Of a stretch of 64,000 nucleotides of DNA, positions 1-11,318 are shown one piece after another. This DNA is from Gracilaria domingensis (Eukaryota > Rhodophyta > Florideophyceae > Gracilariales > Gracilariaceae): contig VCMS01000014.1 of assembly GCA_022539475.1 (NCBI GenBank), forward strand, positions 186,001 through 250,000, read 5' to 3'. Every line of letters begins with the position of its first letter. The first letter of the stretch is position 1. The notes under the pieces were generated by a model, which was not told the DNA's origin, ran no database searches, and worked only from the letters and a program-made list of their open reading frames with translations. The translations under genes were made by a program, and so were the position numbers.

Positions 1-970
1 TTTCTTGCCACGCTTTGAAAGCATTGACGCGGTTTTGAATCGCAACTGATGCCTCCTCGCACCACCACGGTGATCTGCGCCTGCGTCGCCCTCTTGGCAC
101 TGCCTTCCCCGCAGCGACTTTTATTGCAGTAACAAACGCTTTGCTTTCGTGATCAACGGTCCAATCTGGTTGATATGGGTTGGCACGGAGTTCTTTCTCA
201 ACATTCTTGACAAATTCCTTCCAGTTAGCTTGTTTCATGCTCCACCTGAGCTGCTTTCGCTGGTCAATAGGCGGTATGTCAATGGTCAGTGTGCAAGGAT
301 GATGATCGGAAAACGGGAGTTCTGCTGCCTCCCATGTTGCATATGGAAGCCACATTGTGGGGATCAGGGTGATATCGATGGCGCTGGTAGTGCCACTTGA
401 TGGGTCTGTGCGCGTAGGGACTCCATCTGTGTTCATCAAAATGCGGTTTGTGCTCTCGAAGTATTCTTCTAGATCCATCCCTGCTGGTTCCGCTCGTTGT
501 GGGAACCAAGACCCACATATGTTGCAGTCTGCAAGTATGACATGGTGTTCGGAGAACAGGTGATACCATGTGGAGTGGCGTAATGTCGGTGGGATATACA
601 CATTTGTGAGTTTGAGGGGGCCCTTTGTGGTTCGGACTGATACAGTTACTGATTCTATTCCTGGTGTGGTGCTTTCTTCGTTTACAAGGTCGGCTTGAAA
701 ACCCTTCTGTACGTAGATCGCAACGCCCCCGCCCCGTCCACCAGCCGCCGTGAATCCAGGTTGCCGATCACATCGTCCAATTGCTTCATATCCCTCGATC
801 TTTGGGGTACGATCTTGCTCAAGCAGAAAAGTCTCTTGCAAGCAAAGAATGTCGATTTGGCGGTCATTAGCTAGTTTGGATAGCTCGGAGCGCTTTGCGA
901 GGCCATGAAGACCACGGCAGTTTAGCTGTATAATGCGGATCTTCTTCGCTTTTTTTGATTTTGACAACAT
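1..970 (-). mobile_element. LINE (non-LTR retrotransposon), 5' part of the endonuclease/RT reading frame, cut by window edge
   Basis: An open frame runs without a stop from an ATG at 970-968 to the window edge (323 codons seen). It encodes an endonuclease/exonuclease/phosphatase domain of the apurinic-endonuclease type used by LINEs for target-primed reverse transcription. The signature motifs occur in order: QLNCRGL near the start (Asn), LCLQET (catalytic Glu), NVYIPP, ILADCNICGSW (Asp and Asn), TSAIDITLI, and SDHHPCTL (Asp-His). After the domain comes the usual linker toward the reverse transcriptase (RRRRSPWWCEEA, typical of this linker), so the RT should lie left of the window. A short basic leader (SKSKKAKK) precedes the domain. 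No break is seen in this part. Family assignment within LINEs is not attempted. Confidence 0.85.
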
Positions 971-2144
971 CTCATCAGTTCTTGGCCTCCGTCGGAGATC
1001 CATCTGCCAACTCGTTTCGCTCTGATCGCACGAATGCGGGTCAGACCCAGGCACACCGCGTGGAGGCGAGTAGCATGTGCCCAAGGTTACTTTCAATGGT
1101 TGAAAGGCAAAATCTTAGTCTCCCCGAGCTGATTAGACAATATCCGCACAGAATGTTGTCCTTCTTAAAGAGAGAACACTTCCTGTACAAAGTTTTATTG
1201 CAACTTAGGAATTAGAGGTTGCTGTCCGCATTAAAGAAGAGAAGAAGATGTAACGAAGTTGTTCTCCTACGGTGGTCGTTTGTATCAGATTGATTTGGTA
1301 TGGGTACCGCCTCACTGCGGACTGGATCGAAAGGAAATGATGTATATGATAACAGGACAAGAGTTGAGCTTACAGATGGAATCTCAAGTTACCGTTCGAA
1401 TTGATTGCTATGAAACTCTACCAAATGTGCGGATGCTCCCAGCATCTTTCACAAACACTGTGAAAGGAACTTTGTCGTCCACTTCTGCTTGCCTGCTTTT
1501 TGCGATCGTCAGGGTCATGCTGTTCACGAGACTGTCAGAAAATGACCAGAAAGGATACTGGTCCTCGTGAGAGAGAGCTACGTTCACCAGAACCGCTCTA
1601 TACTATGCCTGACGTAGGACAGAATATTCATAAACGGAGAGAGAAGAAGGGTACCCTGCAATCTGGGCAGTAATGTCGTTGTCATCGAATTGCATGGCTT
1701 TAGAGCAATAGATGTTACATAATACAATAAGCTACTGAGAAGTAGTCAGTGGCTGCGATGTTGAGGTATATAGGTCGTTGGGTCTGAGCAAACCCACGCG
1801 TAGGAGCGGAAAATCTAGCTCCCTCGTTTCCATAAACACAACAAGAGCAACAACATTAACAAAAACAAAGCAATACATGCATTCGAAGCAAATGCGAATG
1901 AGAGCAAAACCACCGACAAGGTGCCCTGGAGTACACTGACATTCAATATTCAATATCCAGCTGATCGAAGTTCTCCTTCTAAATAATCAGACGAGTGTGC
2001 TATAATTTGAAGGAGAAATGGCAACTACCGCTGGTGTGAAAGCTTTGGGCGGAACTAGGAGATTGCCTTCTGGCGAGGGAGCGCTTTTCTTTGATAATCG
2101 TTCTGCATTTAGTTCTCGTTAAGCTACACGTAGTGTGCTACTAA

Positions 2145-2176
2145 AAGAGAGAGAGAGAGAGATATATATATATATA
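2145..2176. repeat. (AG)n(AT)n microsatellite
   Basis: A run of alternating A and G passes directly into a run of alternating T and A. It is a simple-sequence repeat in intergenic DNA. Confidence 0.9.
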
Positions 2177-3194
2177 CATGGGGTGTTGACGGGTGAAGCG
2201 CCCTAGCATCAAACAGATGTGACTCCGATAAAATTGGCCACTCTCCCAGAGCAGTATGCAGAACTGCTTTCGCGCATACCTTCAAGATTGGCTTATTTGA
2301 TTACAGCGATATCGTTTTGGCTGCACTGCCTCGACCGCAGCGCTGGTTGCACCGGTTTCGAGCCATTTGAATCTCAGTCTACACAAAGGTACGAGAATGA
2401 TTTGAGTAATCAGCTTCTTTCGTGATGAGACATCATGCCCTTTGATTAGAGCAATGTGATAACGGTAACCGACGTTGCTATTGCGCTTACAAAATATAAA
2501 ACGTGCGAGTACGGGCCAACGTCCCTGCTTAAAACATACAACGGCTGTGCTTCCTTTTGACATGTCCGAGACGGCCCAATAGCCATCAGCACCATAGAGA
2601 CTTTCGAATGTCCCAAATATGCTTGAGAATACGAGACGTCAATGGGGCCGTTAGGGTTCGAAAAGATACAGCAGAAAACATCGAACCCACCTGAAGCCGC
2701 AGGATCAAGGGTCATAATTGCCTGCCCTAGGATGCTGCTCTTTGATTGATCCTATCGACATGACCTTAGTTGTCATACGATGCTCGTTGGAGAGCCAAGC
2801 CGAGCCACCAATGCGTCAAACGGGACCAGCGGTTAATTCTAGGGCACAAGCTTGCTTACGAGTCAGCAACCCAGTGCGGCTCAATTTACATATGTATGCC
2901 AACCACCAAGTGACTATCCACTGGTATAAGATACAAAGACTTGTCAAACTACTTGTTGAAGTGACAAGCTGCCATACGTGGATGTTAAATGACTTGAGCG
3001 TACGACAATTACGCTCCACAGCATCGCTGTGAGGGGGATATAAGAGAGGTTGAAATCGCGGGAGGATCGGGGGGAAAGGTTTGCTACCTAATCTAAACTG
3101 CGGTATTTGAAAGTCGGGGGAGAAAGAGAGGTAGAGGATAGGAGGGTAGTAGAGAGAGGTGAAGAAAAGAGGTACGCCGAAGAAGAGCGGAAGC

Positions 3195-3262
3195 GAAAGA
3201 GAGAGAGAGAAGGGGAGAGAAAGAGAGAGAGGGAGGGAGGGAGGGAGGGAGGGAGGAAAGAA
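3195..3262. repeat. Purine-only (GA)n/(GGGA)n tract next to the C2/WW gene 3' end
   Basis: The plus strand is almost pure purine and ends in about six GGGA units. On the coding (minus) strand of the neighbouring gene this is a polypyrimidine tract that begins about 30 nt after the stop codon, so it probably lies in the 3' UTR or terminator region. Confidence 0.9.
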
Positions 3263-3293
3263 AATACAGGAAGAGGGAGGTAAGAAGAGAACG

Positions 3294-5627
3294 TCACCCA
3301 GCATACACGCTTTCTCGATAAGCTCGCGCTTCAGTAGCCGGAAACTCCCACTGAGTAGTTTGAGAAGCATGATCCACGAAGTATTGCCGTCCTTCCTCAT
3401 CGACCATTCGCTCCCAACCAGGAGGTAGCCACAAGCTCTCCTGCGTATATCTGTGCGCAAAGTAGAACCTCGAACTTCCTGGGTCATGCACAGCCAGCCA
3501 CTCGTCATCGCCGTCTAGTGCTGCCTCCGTCAGATTCATATCTTGCGCAGGAGCGTCCGATGAAACATCATAGCCACCTGCAAGTTCATCAACCTCGTAT
3601 TCATAACGCTCGTCTGCAGGTGGGTATCCGTCCAATTTCTGATTCGTAGTCAACGCGTCTTGCGTCGTAGTTCGCGAACCAACCTGACAGCCATCTTCCG
3701 ACAACACCGTGGAGCCTGCTTCAGTTCCAGCTTCCGTTGTACATGAACTCCCAAAGCTCTTGCCGCTCTTATTCTGCCTGCTGCGCATGTCTGATTGAGA
3801 ATCATGATCGTCGTAAGTCCCTTCCGATGCTCCACTCGGCGGGAAGCGAGAAGAGCTGCTTTCATCCGAATGCTGCCTGGGTTTGGATCTTCCGGGACTT
3901 GCAGATATTCGCAGTCTCGAAAGTTCCTCATATGATTCCCCTTCACCGTCCTTATTCACTTCCCGCAATGCTCCGAGAAGTTTTATCTGCTCAACGTGAG
4001 ATACAGCATGCGGATTCACTCTGTTCCGCAACTTGGATATCGTACTTGTGGAGTCATCCCCAACCTCCTGGACGGTCCACGCCGGTCGCTGCACAGTGGA
4101 CGGGCTTTCATGGGCGCGTGGGGAGGGCTGTTCGCCGTGATGTGTCTTCAGCGGCAGCGGGCTACGCTTACCATGCGCATCACGCACAAAAGCGCTGTCA
4201 ACAGCCGCAAATAGACGACCATCCACGCGGGGAGAAGTGGCGCGTGACGAAGGCTCAGATCCCCCTTCTGACTCACTAACGGGGGTGTGAAACTCTCCCT
4301 CGCGCACGTTGAGCGTAGGTACATGCTGGTATTGTGGCCGCGCGCCGTGCTCCGACGCTGAGTCCAAATTCATACTCTTCTCGTCGAGACTGTCGGAAGC
4401 GGAGGTAGCAAAATGAGTATGCGGTTTGGGCATTGGTGATTGGTTGGTGTCTTGGCCGTTCGCCAAGCGCAGTCTGCGCTCCTCTGGTTTGGGAAGCTTC
4501 ACCCATGGAAGAAGCCTCCGACTTTGTAGATCAATATGCTGCGGCATAATACTGCCGTCAACATTGGTGAGGTCACATCCCGGCAGCTGCGAGAACTGCG
4601 GAATGTTTCGGAGTAGCACCTTTCCTCGAATGATGCCGCGGTAGTCGGCCAGGGGTACCCTAAACTTGGTGGGCAATCCCATCCAGCCATCGCGCACCTT
4701 GGAGAACAACAAACGAACCGGAAGCGCTCCGACTCCAATCTGTTCGGTTCGATTTCGCGCCACTTGACGATGAACAGAGAAAAAGATCTTGAGCGACGGG
4801 GCGTTTGGTGTAGAAGAAATAAGCATATCACGCAAAGTAGTGTCAAACTCAAGCGCAGGTTGCGCAGAAAAGCGAGGCTCGGCATCAGATCGTTTCTCGG
4901 TGCTTCGATGAAATCCACGCTCAAAGGGATGTAAACCAAACTCGATGTAGATAAGTTTGACGTCGTAGCTAAAGATTTCGGGATACTCTGATAGTCGAAG
5001 GTCTGTGAGATGCGCTCGCACGCGTTGCACATTGGTCATGGTGATGTTGCAAAAGACGTTGCCGTAATGTTTGAGCGCATCTTCGGCGAAGATGGACATG
5101 TTGAGGGCCTCACATCCGCGCGCAATGGAGTCGAGTGGGACGACGCCGGTGCCCCACACCACGTCTTGGTAGGGACTTCGCTCGCATAAGGTGACGATTA
5201 AGTACTTGCGATGGAGCTTGTAGCCAAACTCGGTCTCGTACACAAAGCGGGCGCTCGGCTGAATGGGGTCGGCGTCGTCCTCGAGCTGCGGCGCAAGGCC
5301 GCCGGCGGTGGCGGGCTTGCGTCCGTCAAGGCCGCACACAGAGCTGAGATTGAAGCGCCACTTGGGGTTGACGGAATCGAGAGTGAAGACATCGGTCTCG
5401 GCGTGCCAGTAGTTATCAAAGGCGAACTTGAGAATGACGGGACGCGCCTCGGCGACGCGGAGCGTGGCGCGCACGTTGGAAATGGTGACGTGAAAGGTAT
5501 CGACTGGCTTGGAAGGCTCATCGTGCGGGATGACCTGCATGCGCACCTTCTTCTTGTTCTTGGCGCGCGGATTGGAAACGGCGGGAAGAGGAGAGACGGG
5601 CGGGGGTGGCTCGGTAGTCTGCGCCAT
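3294..5627 (-). CDS. C2-like and WW domain protein
   Basis: This 777-aa protein of unknown exact role has two globular N-terminal segments. Residues about 45-200 and 205-380 resemble C2-like beta sandwiches. A long Ser/Pro/Glu-rich, probably disordered middle follows (about 400-690). The C-terminus holds an atypical WW-like segment (EWLAVHDPGSSRFYFAH, about 706-732) and a canonical WW domain (LPPGWERM...YFVDH..QTTQWEFP, about 734-763) with both Trp residues. WW domains bind proline-rich ligands, so an adaptor role at membranes or in the cytosol is inferred. The frame stays open to 6092, but the upstream part is Arg/Ala/Pro-rich like non-coding G+C DNA, so the ATG at 5627, where ordinary sequence begins, was chosen. 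The stop is TGA. Confidence 0.8.
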   Translation of the reverse strand: MAQTTEPPPPVSPLPAVSNPRAKNKKKVRMQVIPHDEPSKPVDTFHVTISNVRATLRVAEARPVILKFAFDNYWHAETDVFTLDSVNPKWRFNLSSVCGLDGRKPATAGGLAPQLEDDADPIQPSARFVYETEFGYKLHRKYLIVTLCERSPYQDVVWGTGVVPLDSIARGCEALNMSIFAEDALKHYGNVFCNITMTNVQRVRAHLTDLRLSEYPEIFSYDVKLIYIEFGLHPFERGFHRSTEKRSDAEPRFSAQPALEFDTTLRDMLISSTPNAPSLKIFFSVHRQVARNRTEQIGVGALPVRLLFSKVRDGWMGLPTKFRVPLADYRGIIRGKVLLRNIPQFSQLPGCDLTNVDGSIMPQHIDLQSRRLLPWVKLPKPEERRLRLANGQDTNQSPMPKPHTHFATSASDSLDEKSMNLDSASEHGARPQYQHVPTLNVREGEFHTPVSESEGGSEPSSRATSPRVDGRLFAAVDSAFVRDAHGKRSPLPLKTHHGEQPSPRAHESPSTVQRPAWTVQEVGDDSTSTISKLRNRVNPHAVSHVEQIKLLGALREVNKDGEGESYEELSRLRISASPGRSKPRQHSDESSSSRFPPSGASEGTYDDHDSQSDMRSRQNKSGKSFGSSCTTEAGTEAGSTVLSEDGCQVGSRTTTQDALTTNQKLDGYPPADERYEYEVDELAGGYDVSSDAPAQDMNLTEAALDGDDEWLAVHDPGSSRFYFAHRYTQESLWLPPGWERMVDEEGRQYFVDHASQTTQWEFPATEARAYRESVYAG

Positions 5628-5712
5628 GGTGGAGAAGGGAGGCAGCGCGACCGAGACGCGGGAGGGGGGCGAGAAGCGCGCGCAAGGCGGGCACACGAGA
5701 AGAGCGCGGGGT

Positions 5713-5779
5713 GGGGGGGGGGGGGGGTGTGCTGCGTGGAGTGCGCGCGTGGGAGTGCGCGCGTGGGAGTGCGCGCGGT
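5713..5779. repeat. G15 run followed by a 14-bp tandem repeat
   Basis: A run of 15 G (5713-5727) is followed at 5741-5779 by almost three copies of the 14-bp unit GTGCGCGCGTGGGA. It lies about 90-150 bp upstream of the C2/WW start codon, so it is probably in the promoter or 5' UTR. Confidence 0.85.
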
Positions 5780-6226
5780 GACACGCGGTACGAAAGGACT
5801 GTGTGGCGCTCACTTTGAGGGAGTTTTTTTCGACCGTGCTTGCCGCGGCTGTGTGACGCCCAACAGCGGCGCACGTCAGCAAGTGGCGCCGCGCGTGCGG
5901 CGCACGTGGCGGCGCTGATTTTGTCGCGTTGCAGCAGCCGCCGCAACGGGGGGGCAGCGAGAGCTTTCCGTTGGGATGCGGCGAATCGCATGTACGGCCA
6001 CCTTTGGCGCATGTATGTTTGCGCCGTCGCTTGGCGCGCGCGCGCTCCGCCGGCAACAGTTGACCGAGTTTCCTGCTTGCGCGCGCGCGCACCGCCGCCG
6101 CGTCCGGCGCGGCCCGGCGCGGCCGCCGTGCCGCCCCCCGTCACGCCCAATCATCTGATTACCCCTGTAGGGTTTGGTTTGAATCGCGAAAGATTTCGCT
6201 CCGCCAATACAAGCGCACTCTACGAC

Positions 6227-6251
6227 GTAGAGTCTACGACGTAGACTCTAC
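6227..6251. repeat. 25-bp perfect palindrome
   Basis: Arms GTAGAGTCTACG and CGTAGACTCTAC face each other around a single A. The element sits in the G+C-rich region upstream of the C2/WW gene and could be a dimeric regulator site or a cruciform. Function is unknown. Confidence 0.8.
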
Positions 6252-9200
6252 GTGTAGCGCGCGCGGCACGCAAGCGCCGTGCTACCAACGGTACAGTAGA
6301 AGCATACCGTCGGTACTCCGATGCGGCCGCAATCTCCCGCCCCCCGTCACCATCACCAGCACCAGCACGGAGATCCACCTTCGCCGCCTTCACTCGAGCC
6401 TGTTAGAGCCACGCTCTCATCGTTCTCCGTTGGACACCCCACCCCGCTTCCGCTACATGTTGTCAGCCTCGGTTTTTTTTAATCACTTCCGTCCCCCGTG
6501 CCTTTCAACTTCAACCTGTTGTCCTTGAATTGTGTTCAATACCGCCCGCCTTTCGGAGCGTACATCTGCACGTGATTATCTACAGATAAGGATGTCTCTC
6601 CAGCCACTTTACCCTCCCTGGCATACCGGCGATACCTAACTTACTACCCCACGCTCGCCATCCACACCCCTGCCAACCCAACCTTCACTGGAATGCCATC
6701 CTGTCCCACTGCGAACATCGTCTCGAGTTCCACCTCTTTCAATCTCTCAGCCATCGAAATCTGCTCAACTGACCTGCAATGATCCACTCTCACACGCACC
6801 ACACAAACCACAATGTCATTACCCCCACCTACCCCCCCACGTTTTCCCCCTAAATACATCGTTCGTATTAAACTTCAACCAGTCCTGTGCTTCTTTAGCA
6901 CCCTCAATATTCTGTGTCACGCCATTCTTCCCTTCTTTCGTCTCGCTCACACACTCAAAATTGTTTGGCATGCGAGCTGCGTCACAGGTTTATACCACGC
7001 ACCCACCTGTGACGGTATATTGCTGCTTGTTGTAACAACGAATTATGTTGTCTGATGCTCACGCTCCCTTTGCTCGAAGCGAATCTTCTCTCCATTACAA
7101 ACGCCATTCTCTTCTTGTTTGTCCCAACCACGTGCCCTTCCTTCTGATTCACGTGTCGAATAGAGACAACATGTGCTTTCAAACGCACCAATTGCTCCTC
7201 GTCCACACCACACCACACAACATAAGCGTAGTGCCTGCTACCGACTCCAACACCCGAGACACAGAAGACGCCGGCCTGGCTCGCCGAACACCAACCATAC
7301 AGCCAATCATCACCAATGCCGCACAAGCTACTGCTTTGCAACACCCCGTTGTGTTCATGGCCGGTCTCCAAAGGCCATGCATTATGCTCCTCATCAGAAC
7401 CTGTAACACCCGTCGTCCACTTGTTTCTTTGCTGTTCATACGATATGAATCATATTGTTATCGTCCGTTCAAATCTAGCTGAGGTTGCAGCTCTCCTTTT
7501 CTCTTCTATCTGGTTCAAAACCTTATATCATACACGATATAGCACACTCCGCCGCTTTCAGGTTCACAGCTTTGACGCAAAAACACAACCACATGTGCCA
7601 ATTTGCCTTACGACTGTTGCAACAGCCTGCGCTTCTTTCCCCCGAAATCCTAGCGCGAGACAAAAGGTATCCTTCCCTTCTAGATATCATGCGTAGATGA
7701 ATGGTTTTCGATTCTACACGTACACACCTTGCCTCTTTTCACCACTGCATTGCAGTCTGCAGTCCATACGCTTCGAGATGCTACCAAGATACTGAAACCA
7801 TCGCACCCCTTCCGATAAACCCTTGGCAACAACCTTGCGTACGCAAACCAATGGCAAAAGCCGTATGATGAATGAAAAACAATTTCCATCTTCGCAGGGT
7901 ACAGTAAAGCTTTAACGGGTGCGGCATGACGGGGCACGCGAACAAGTGTAGGGTCGAAAAGGCTCCTCTGCCGCCAGTTCCACGATAACAAGTGATCGCG
8001 GCAAAACATCCTGTGTGCTCTTGCGTAGATATCGACACGCGCTAAACATGCGGGGGGGTCCGACCCAGGGTAACTGAAAGGTTTTACGAACATTAATGAG
8101 AAATGGATGTGCGCCTTTTCAATGAGGGCCTTGAAAACTTTTCATGCGCTATCTATTCTACACATGAAGGCAACGGATGGAAGAGACGGTGACGATTATG
8201 CCCGTCGCCTCCTGTAGCGGTTTCTTTATTGTTTATCATTGTGGTGCAGGGTGAACCATGTTTTCATGTCCAATCGCGTCGCAATGGCAGGCTCCCAACT
8301 TGGCAGATCCAAGCCGTTGGGACCAAGAACCAGGCCATGAAAAGGATAAATACCTCTCGTTCCATCTCATTCATCTCCCGAAGCAGCACATGCGTACGCC
8401 CTCAAGAATGTAATGGTATAAACTTGCAATCGTCGCTCTGAAGGGATCAATGAGGTATTCATTACCGGCGGGAATCAACGACGACTGTGGGCCTTCAGCC
8501 GAAATTCGTACGGCTTCTAGAGCCCTTGCCAAAAACCCGAGAGAAAGCCAGCAAAATGATTAACATGCATATGTGTGTTATGATGTCAATATACCCCGCT
8601 TAACGCCTCGAAGAGTAATTTCTTGGTCTTATCAGAAAAGAGCGAAAACTGTTCCTTCACAGAAGAGTTGAGCTGTGAAGATGGCAATCCTAATTCTTTA
8701 TTCGTCATGCACCCAGAAAAGTTCAACAGCGCGATACTCCTGGGCTATTTCCCACGTTGATGAGTCTGTAGCGCGGCCCCACGAGGTTATTCGCGTAGAA
8801 GTATCAAAGAAGCTCCGGTCATCACATTTTGTGTGACATAAATTGCGATGGTTTTTCACGCGCTGAGAAAGGAACAGGTGACCTTGATACCAATCACGGT
8901 GGAATGTGATTTTGCATTTGCGAAGGGATATGCCCGAAACTGACATTTGAAAACATGAGAGAAAGAATGTACATCGTGGTGACTAATCTTGACGCGTCTC
9001 ATGCCGAGCGCAGAGATCTTCTAATGCACTTCAGACCTGATTGATTCAAGGCTCACGTTAGCCAACACGGAGCTGTACAGCAGCAAAGGAAACAAAACGG
9101 GCGTATTCTGATGGTTTTCGCTTCGGAAGGCAGATCTTCTTGACATTCCTAAGGCTACTCTTCAGCCGTTTTTGCTGTCAATCTCATTTTCGGTTTCACT

Positions 9201-10740
9201 CATGCAGTCTTCCGCTGCCAGTGTCCTTTCTGTACGTATCAAAGGAGTAATCACTGCTGAAAAACCATAGTGAGTGAAAGCTTCGGGATTCAACAGTCAA
9301 AAACGCTCAAGAACGACACAGATGGAATTGTCTGCTCTTGATCGCTTTGCACGAGGTAATCACATGCACATCGTGACCATACCGAATGATGGAAATAAAT
9401 CTGTATCCTCTTGATGCAGAAGTTTAACAGTAGTGGAGAGAATGTTGAAACCTTCGATTGAACTAGGGATTGCTTCAAAACTCAGAAGGTCTGTCATCGA
9501 TTGCACACTGATGGTAAGAGCGCACTTTGACATGCTGTACGTCGTTCGCTTCTGACTCAAGTTGGAAACTATCAAGGATCAGTTTGCCCAACACAGGGTT
9601 CTCAAACGCACATGCCACCCACGGCCAAATGCAAGACCTACACCAGATGGAAAGGGGTTCACAGACTAATGTTCATAACCAAGCAAGGTTGAGATAACTA
9701 TCCCCCTCTTCGCTAGAGAAAGTCGAGAGAAAAGGGGGCGTGGGGGTCGTAGGACTTCCTTGATGTCCTTCCTGAGTGCCAAACGCATTGAACTTGGTTC
9801 CAATTTCTTATGCCTTTAACTGCCCTTTTGCATCACAGGTTCCACCCCTATGAATGCCTATGTGGCAAAGGTGCTTTTGGCAGGATTGATAACTCATTGG
9901 TTACGGGCAAGTGCGGTCGACCTGGGAACAAATATTGCAGGCTTGGCGAAGAAGGTTTTGAATCAGAAGTGATTGTCAAAGCGTAGTATTTGAGATGCGG
10001 CCTGCAGAGGTTTTGCCGAGATTGAGGCTGCACACCTACGTAACGGCTACGGCATGTGGAAGAAAATTGTTGATCCGTTCCCCGCCTTAGGGACGAGATG
10101 TCCTTGGACCCAGTTTTTCAACACAACTTAGAAACGAAAGCACGTCCTTTCCATCACGTCGATATCTTCCTGAAGATGGTTGGTTCACCTGCGGGGCGGA
10201 GCGGCGATTGGCGAAACGCCGAAAGGCGCTGGGCGGCTACGTGATGTCAAAGTTGACCGTCGTGCGATATCCACCTATATTCGTTCTCGACAGGAATGTT
10301 TGTGATTTTATGGATATCGAAACAAACTACTCATCTTCAATAGTATGTGTGTAGACATAGCAGGAGTCTCCAGTCAGCCTCGGAATAAAGAGCGCGGATA
10401 TCCATTGCTACGCAAAACGAGCTAGAGAGCCTTTCGCCGCTTACGAACTGGAGAAAGAGAAAACTCGGCGCTGCTATTGTCGAGAAAAATAGAATGCGTT
10501 TGCGCTGATCTGTGGTCCGCAAGATCGTTGGACTGCCCTTGATAGAACCCAATGGGAGGAGGAATAAACGCGGCAAGAGCTATAGTAACGTAGACGTATT
10601 AGAATTTCCGTTGCCGGAGCACAAGAATGGAACTGCGAGCCCAGTGAACATAGGGCGCAGTGTGGGGATACAACCTCCGACCTTTGCTAAAACAACGGAT
10701 GAGGTTTACGTGGAAATGACAATGCGTGAATATGCTGCCA

Positions 10741-11318
10741 TCAGTCCTGATACACTGCTCGTCGTCTCCGAATGCCAGGGTTGTCTTCCCGCGGTCCGAA
10801 TTGGCCATCAAAGATATGGTACAGCGCAGAAACAGCAGCAAGTGAACTCGCAGCGCCAGCACTAATATAAAGAGAGCCCGTTCTCAATCCAACAAGCGAT
10901 CCGCTAACAACGCCTGCAATTACGCTATTCCACATATCATCCTTATCCCGAACACCATGCGCAAAACTGTCGGTCGCAAGATACACAGCTCCCAGCCCAG
11001 AATACATGGCCGTCGTAGACACAAGCATCGCAAGAGGCTTTCAAAAGCGTGAGCATTCTCATATAATCGGATAAACAAGACCGGTGTTCAACCGGAAAGC
11101 AAGACACGTACCGTAGGACGGGCCGCGCGAAGCGCAGTCGCGGCAAGGGAAGTCGCGGGTGAAGGCTGCTTCGGGGTGACGGTGGCCGGCGCAGTCGTTG
11201 TGGCCGGTGGTTGCGGCTCACCATAAAGAAAGGCTCGAATGGAGCCGACGGTAAAACCGACGAAGAGGCCGGACTTGGCGCCTTCTTTTGCGGCTTCTAG
11301 CACGCCGTCTTCGGTCAT
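10741..11318 (-). CDS. Tim17/Tim22/Tim23-family inner-membrane protein, two exons
   Basis: Exon 1 is 11318-11112 and exon 2 is 11037-10741. The 74-nt intron has a strong donor (ACG|GTACGT) and acceptor (TTTTGAAAG|CCT), and joining keeps phase 0. The product is 167 aa. Exon 1 gives MTEDGVLEAAKEGAKSGLF and a first membrane segment (GLFVGFTVGSIRAFLYG), then a Pro/Thr/Ala linker. Exon 2 gives further Gly-rich membrane helices (AMYSGLGAVYLATDSF, NSVIAGVVSGSLVGL, ISAGAASSLAAVSALYHI). The pattern AVYLATDSFAHGVRDKDDMWNSVIAGVVSGSLVGLRTGS matches the Tim17 family and most resembles the complex I B14.7/NDUFA11 and OEP16-type members. The membrane is mitochondrial or plastid; which one is not decided by sequence. 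Confidence 0.75.

Larger units (their letters stand above)
971..3293. other. Intergenic; possible LINE 5' UTR and two microsatellites
   Basis: No gene is supported here. The first few hundred bases may be the LINE 5' untranslated region. Microsatellites lie at 2145-2176 and 3195-3262. Short open frames (for example 1259-1570 and 2718-3032) have no recognisable protein features. Confidence 0.6.
5628..10740. other. Long intergenic stretch with a G+C-rich promoter island at its left end
   Basis: From 5628 to about 6330 the DNA is very G+C-rich and CpG-dense and probably holds the promoter and 5' UTR of the C2/WW gene, with a G run, a 14-bp tandem repeat and a 25-bp palindrome. From 6330 to 10740 the composition is ordinary. 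The short frames on both strands show no domain, signal peptide or consistent coding character, and I see no gene. Confidence 0.55.

Noticed and set aside
5211-5918. 235-aa plus frame opposite the C2/WW gene
   Set aside because: A Gly/Arg-rich shadow of the minus-strand gene and its G+C-rich leader.
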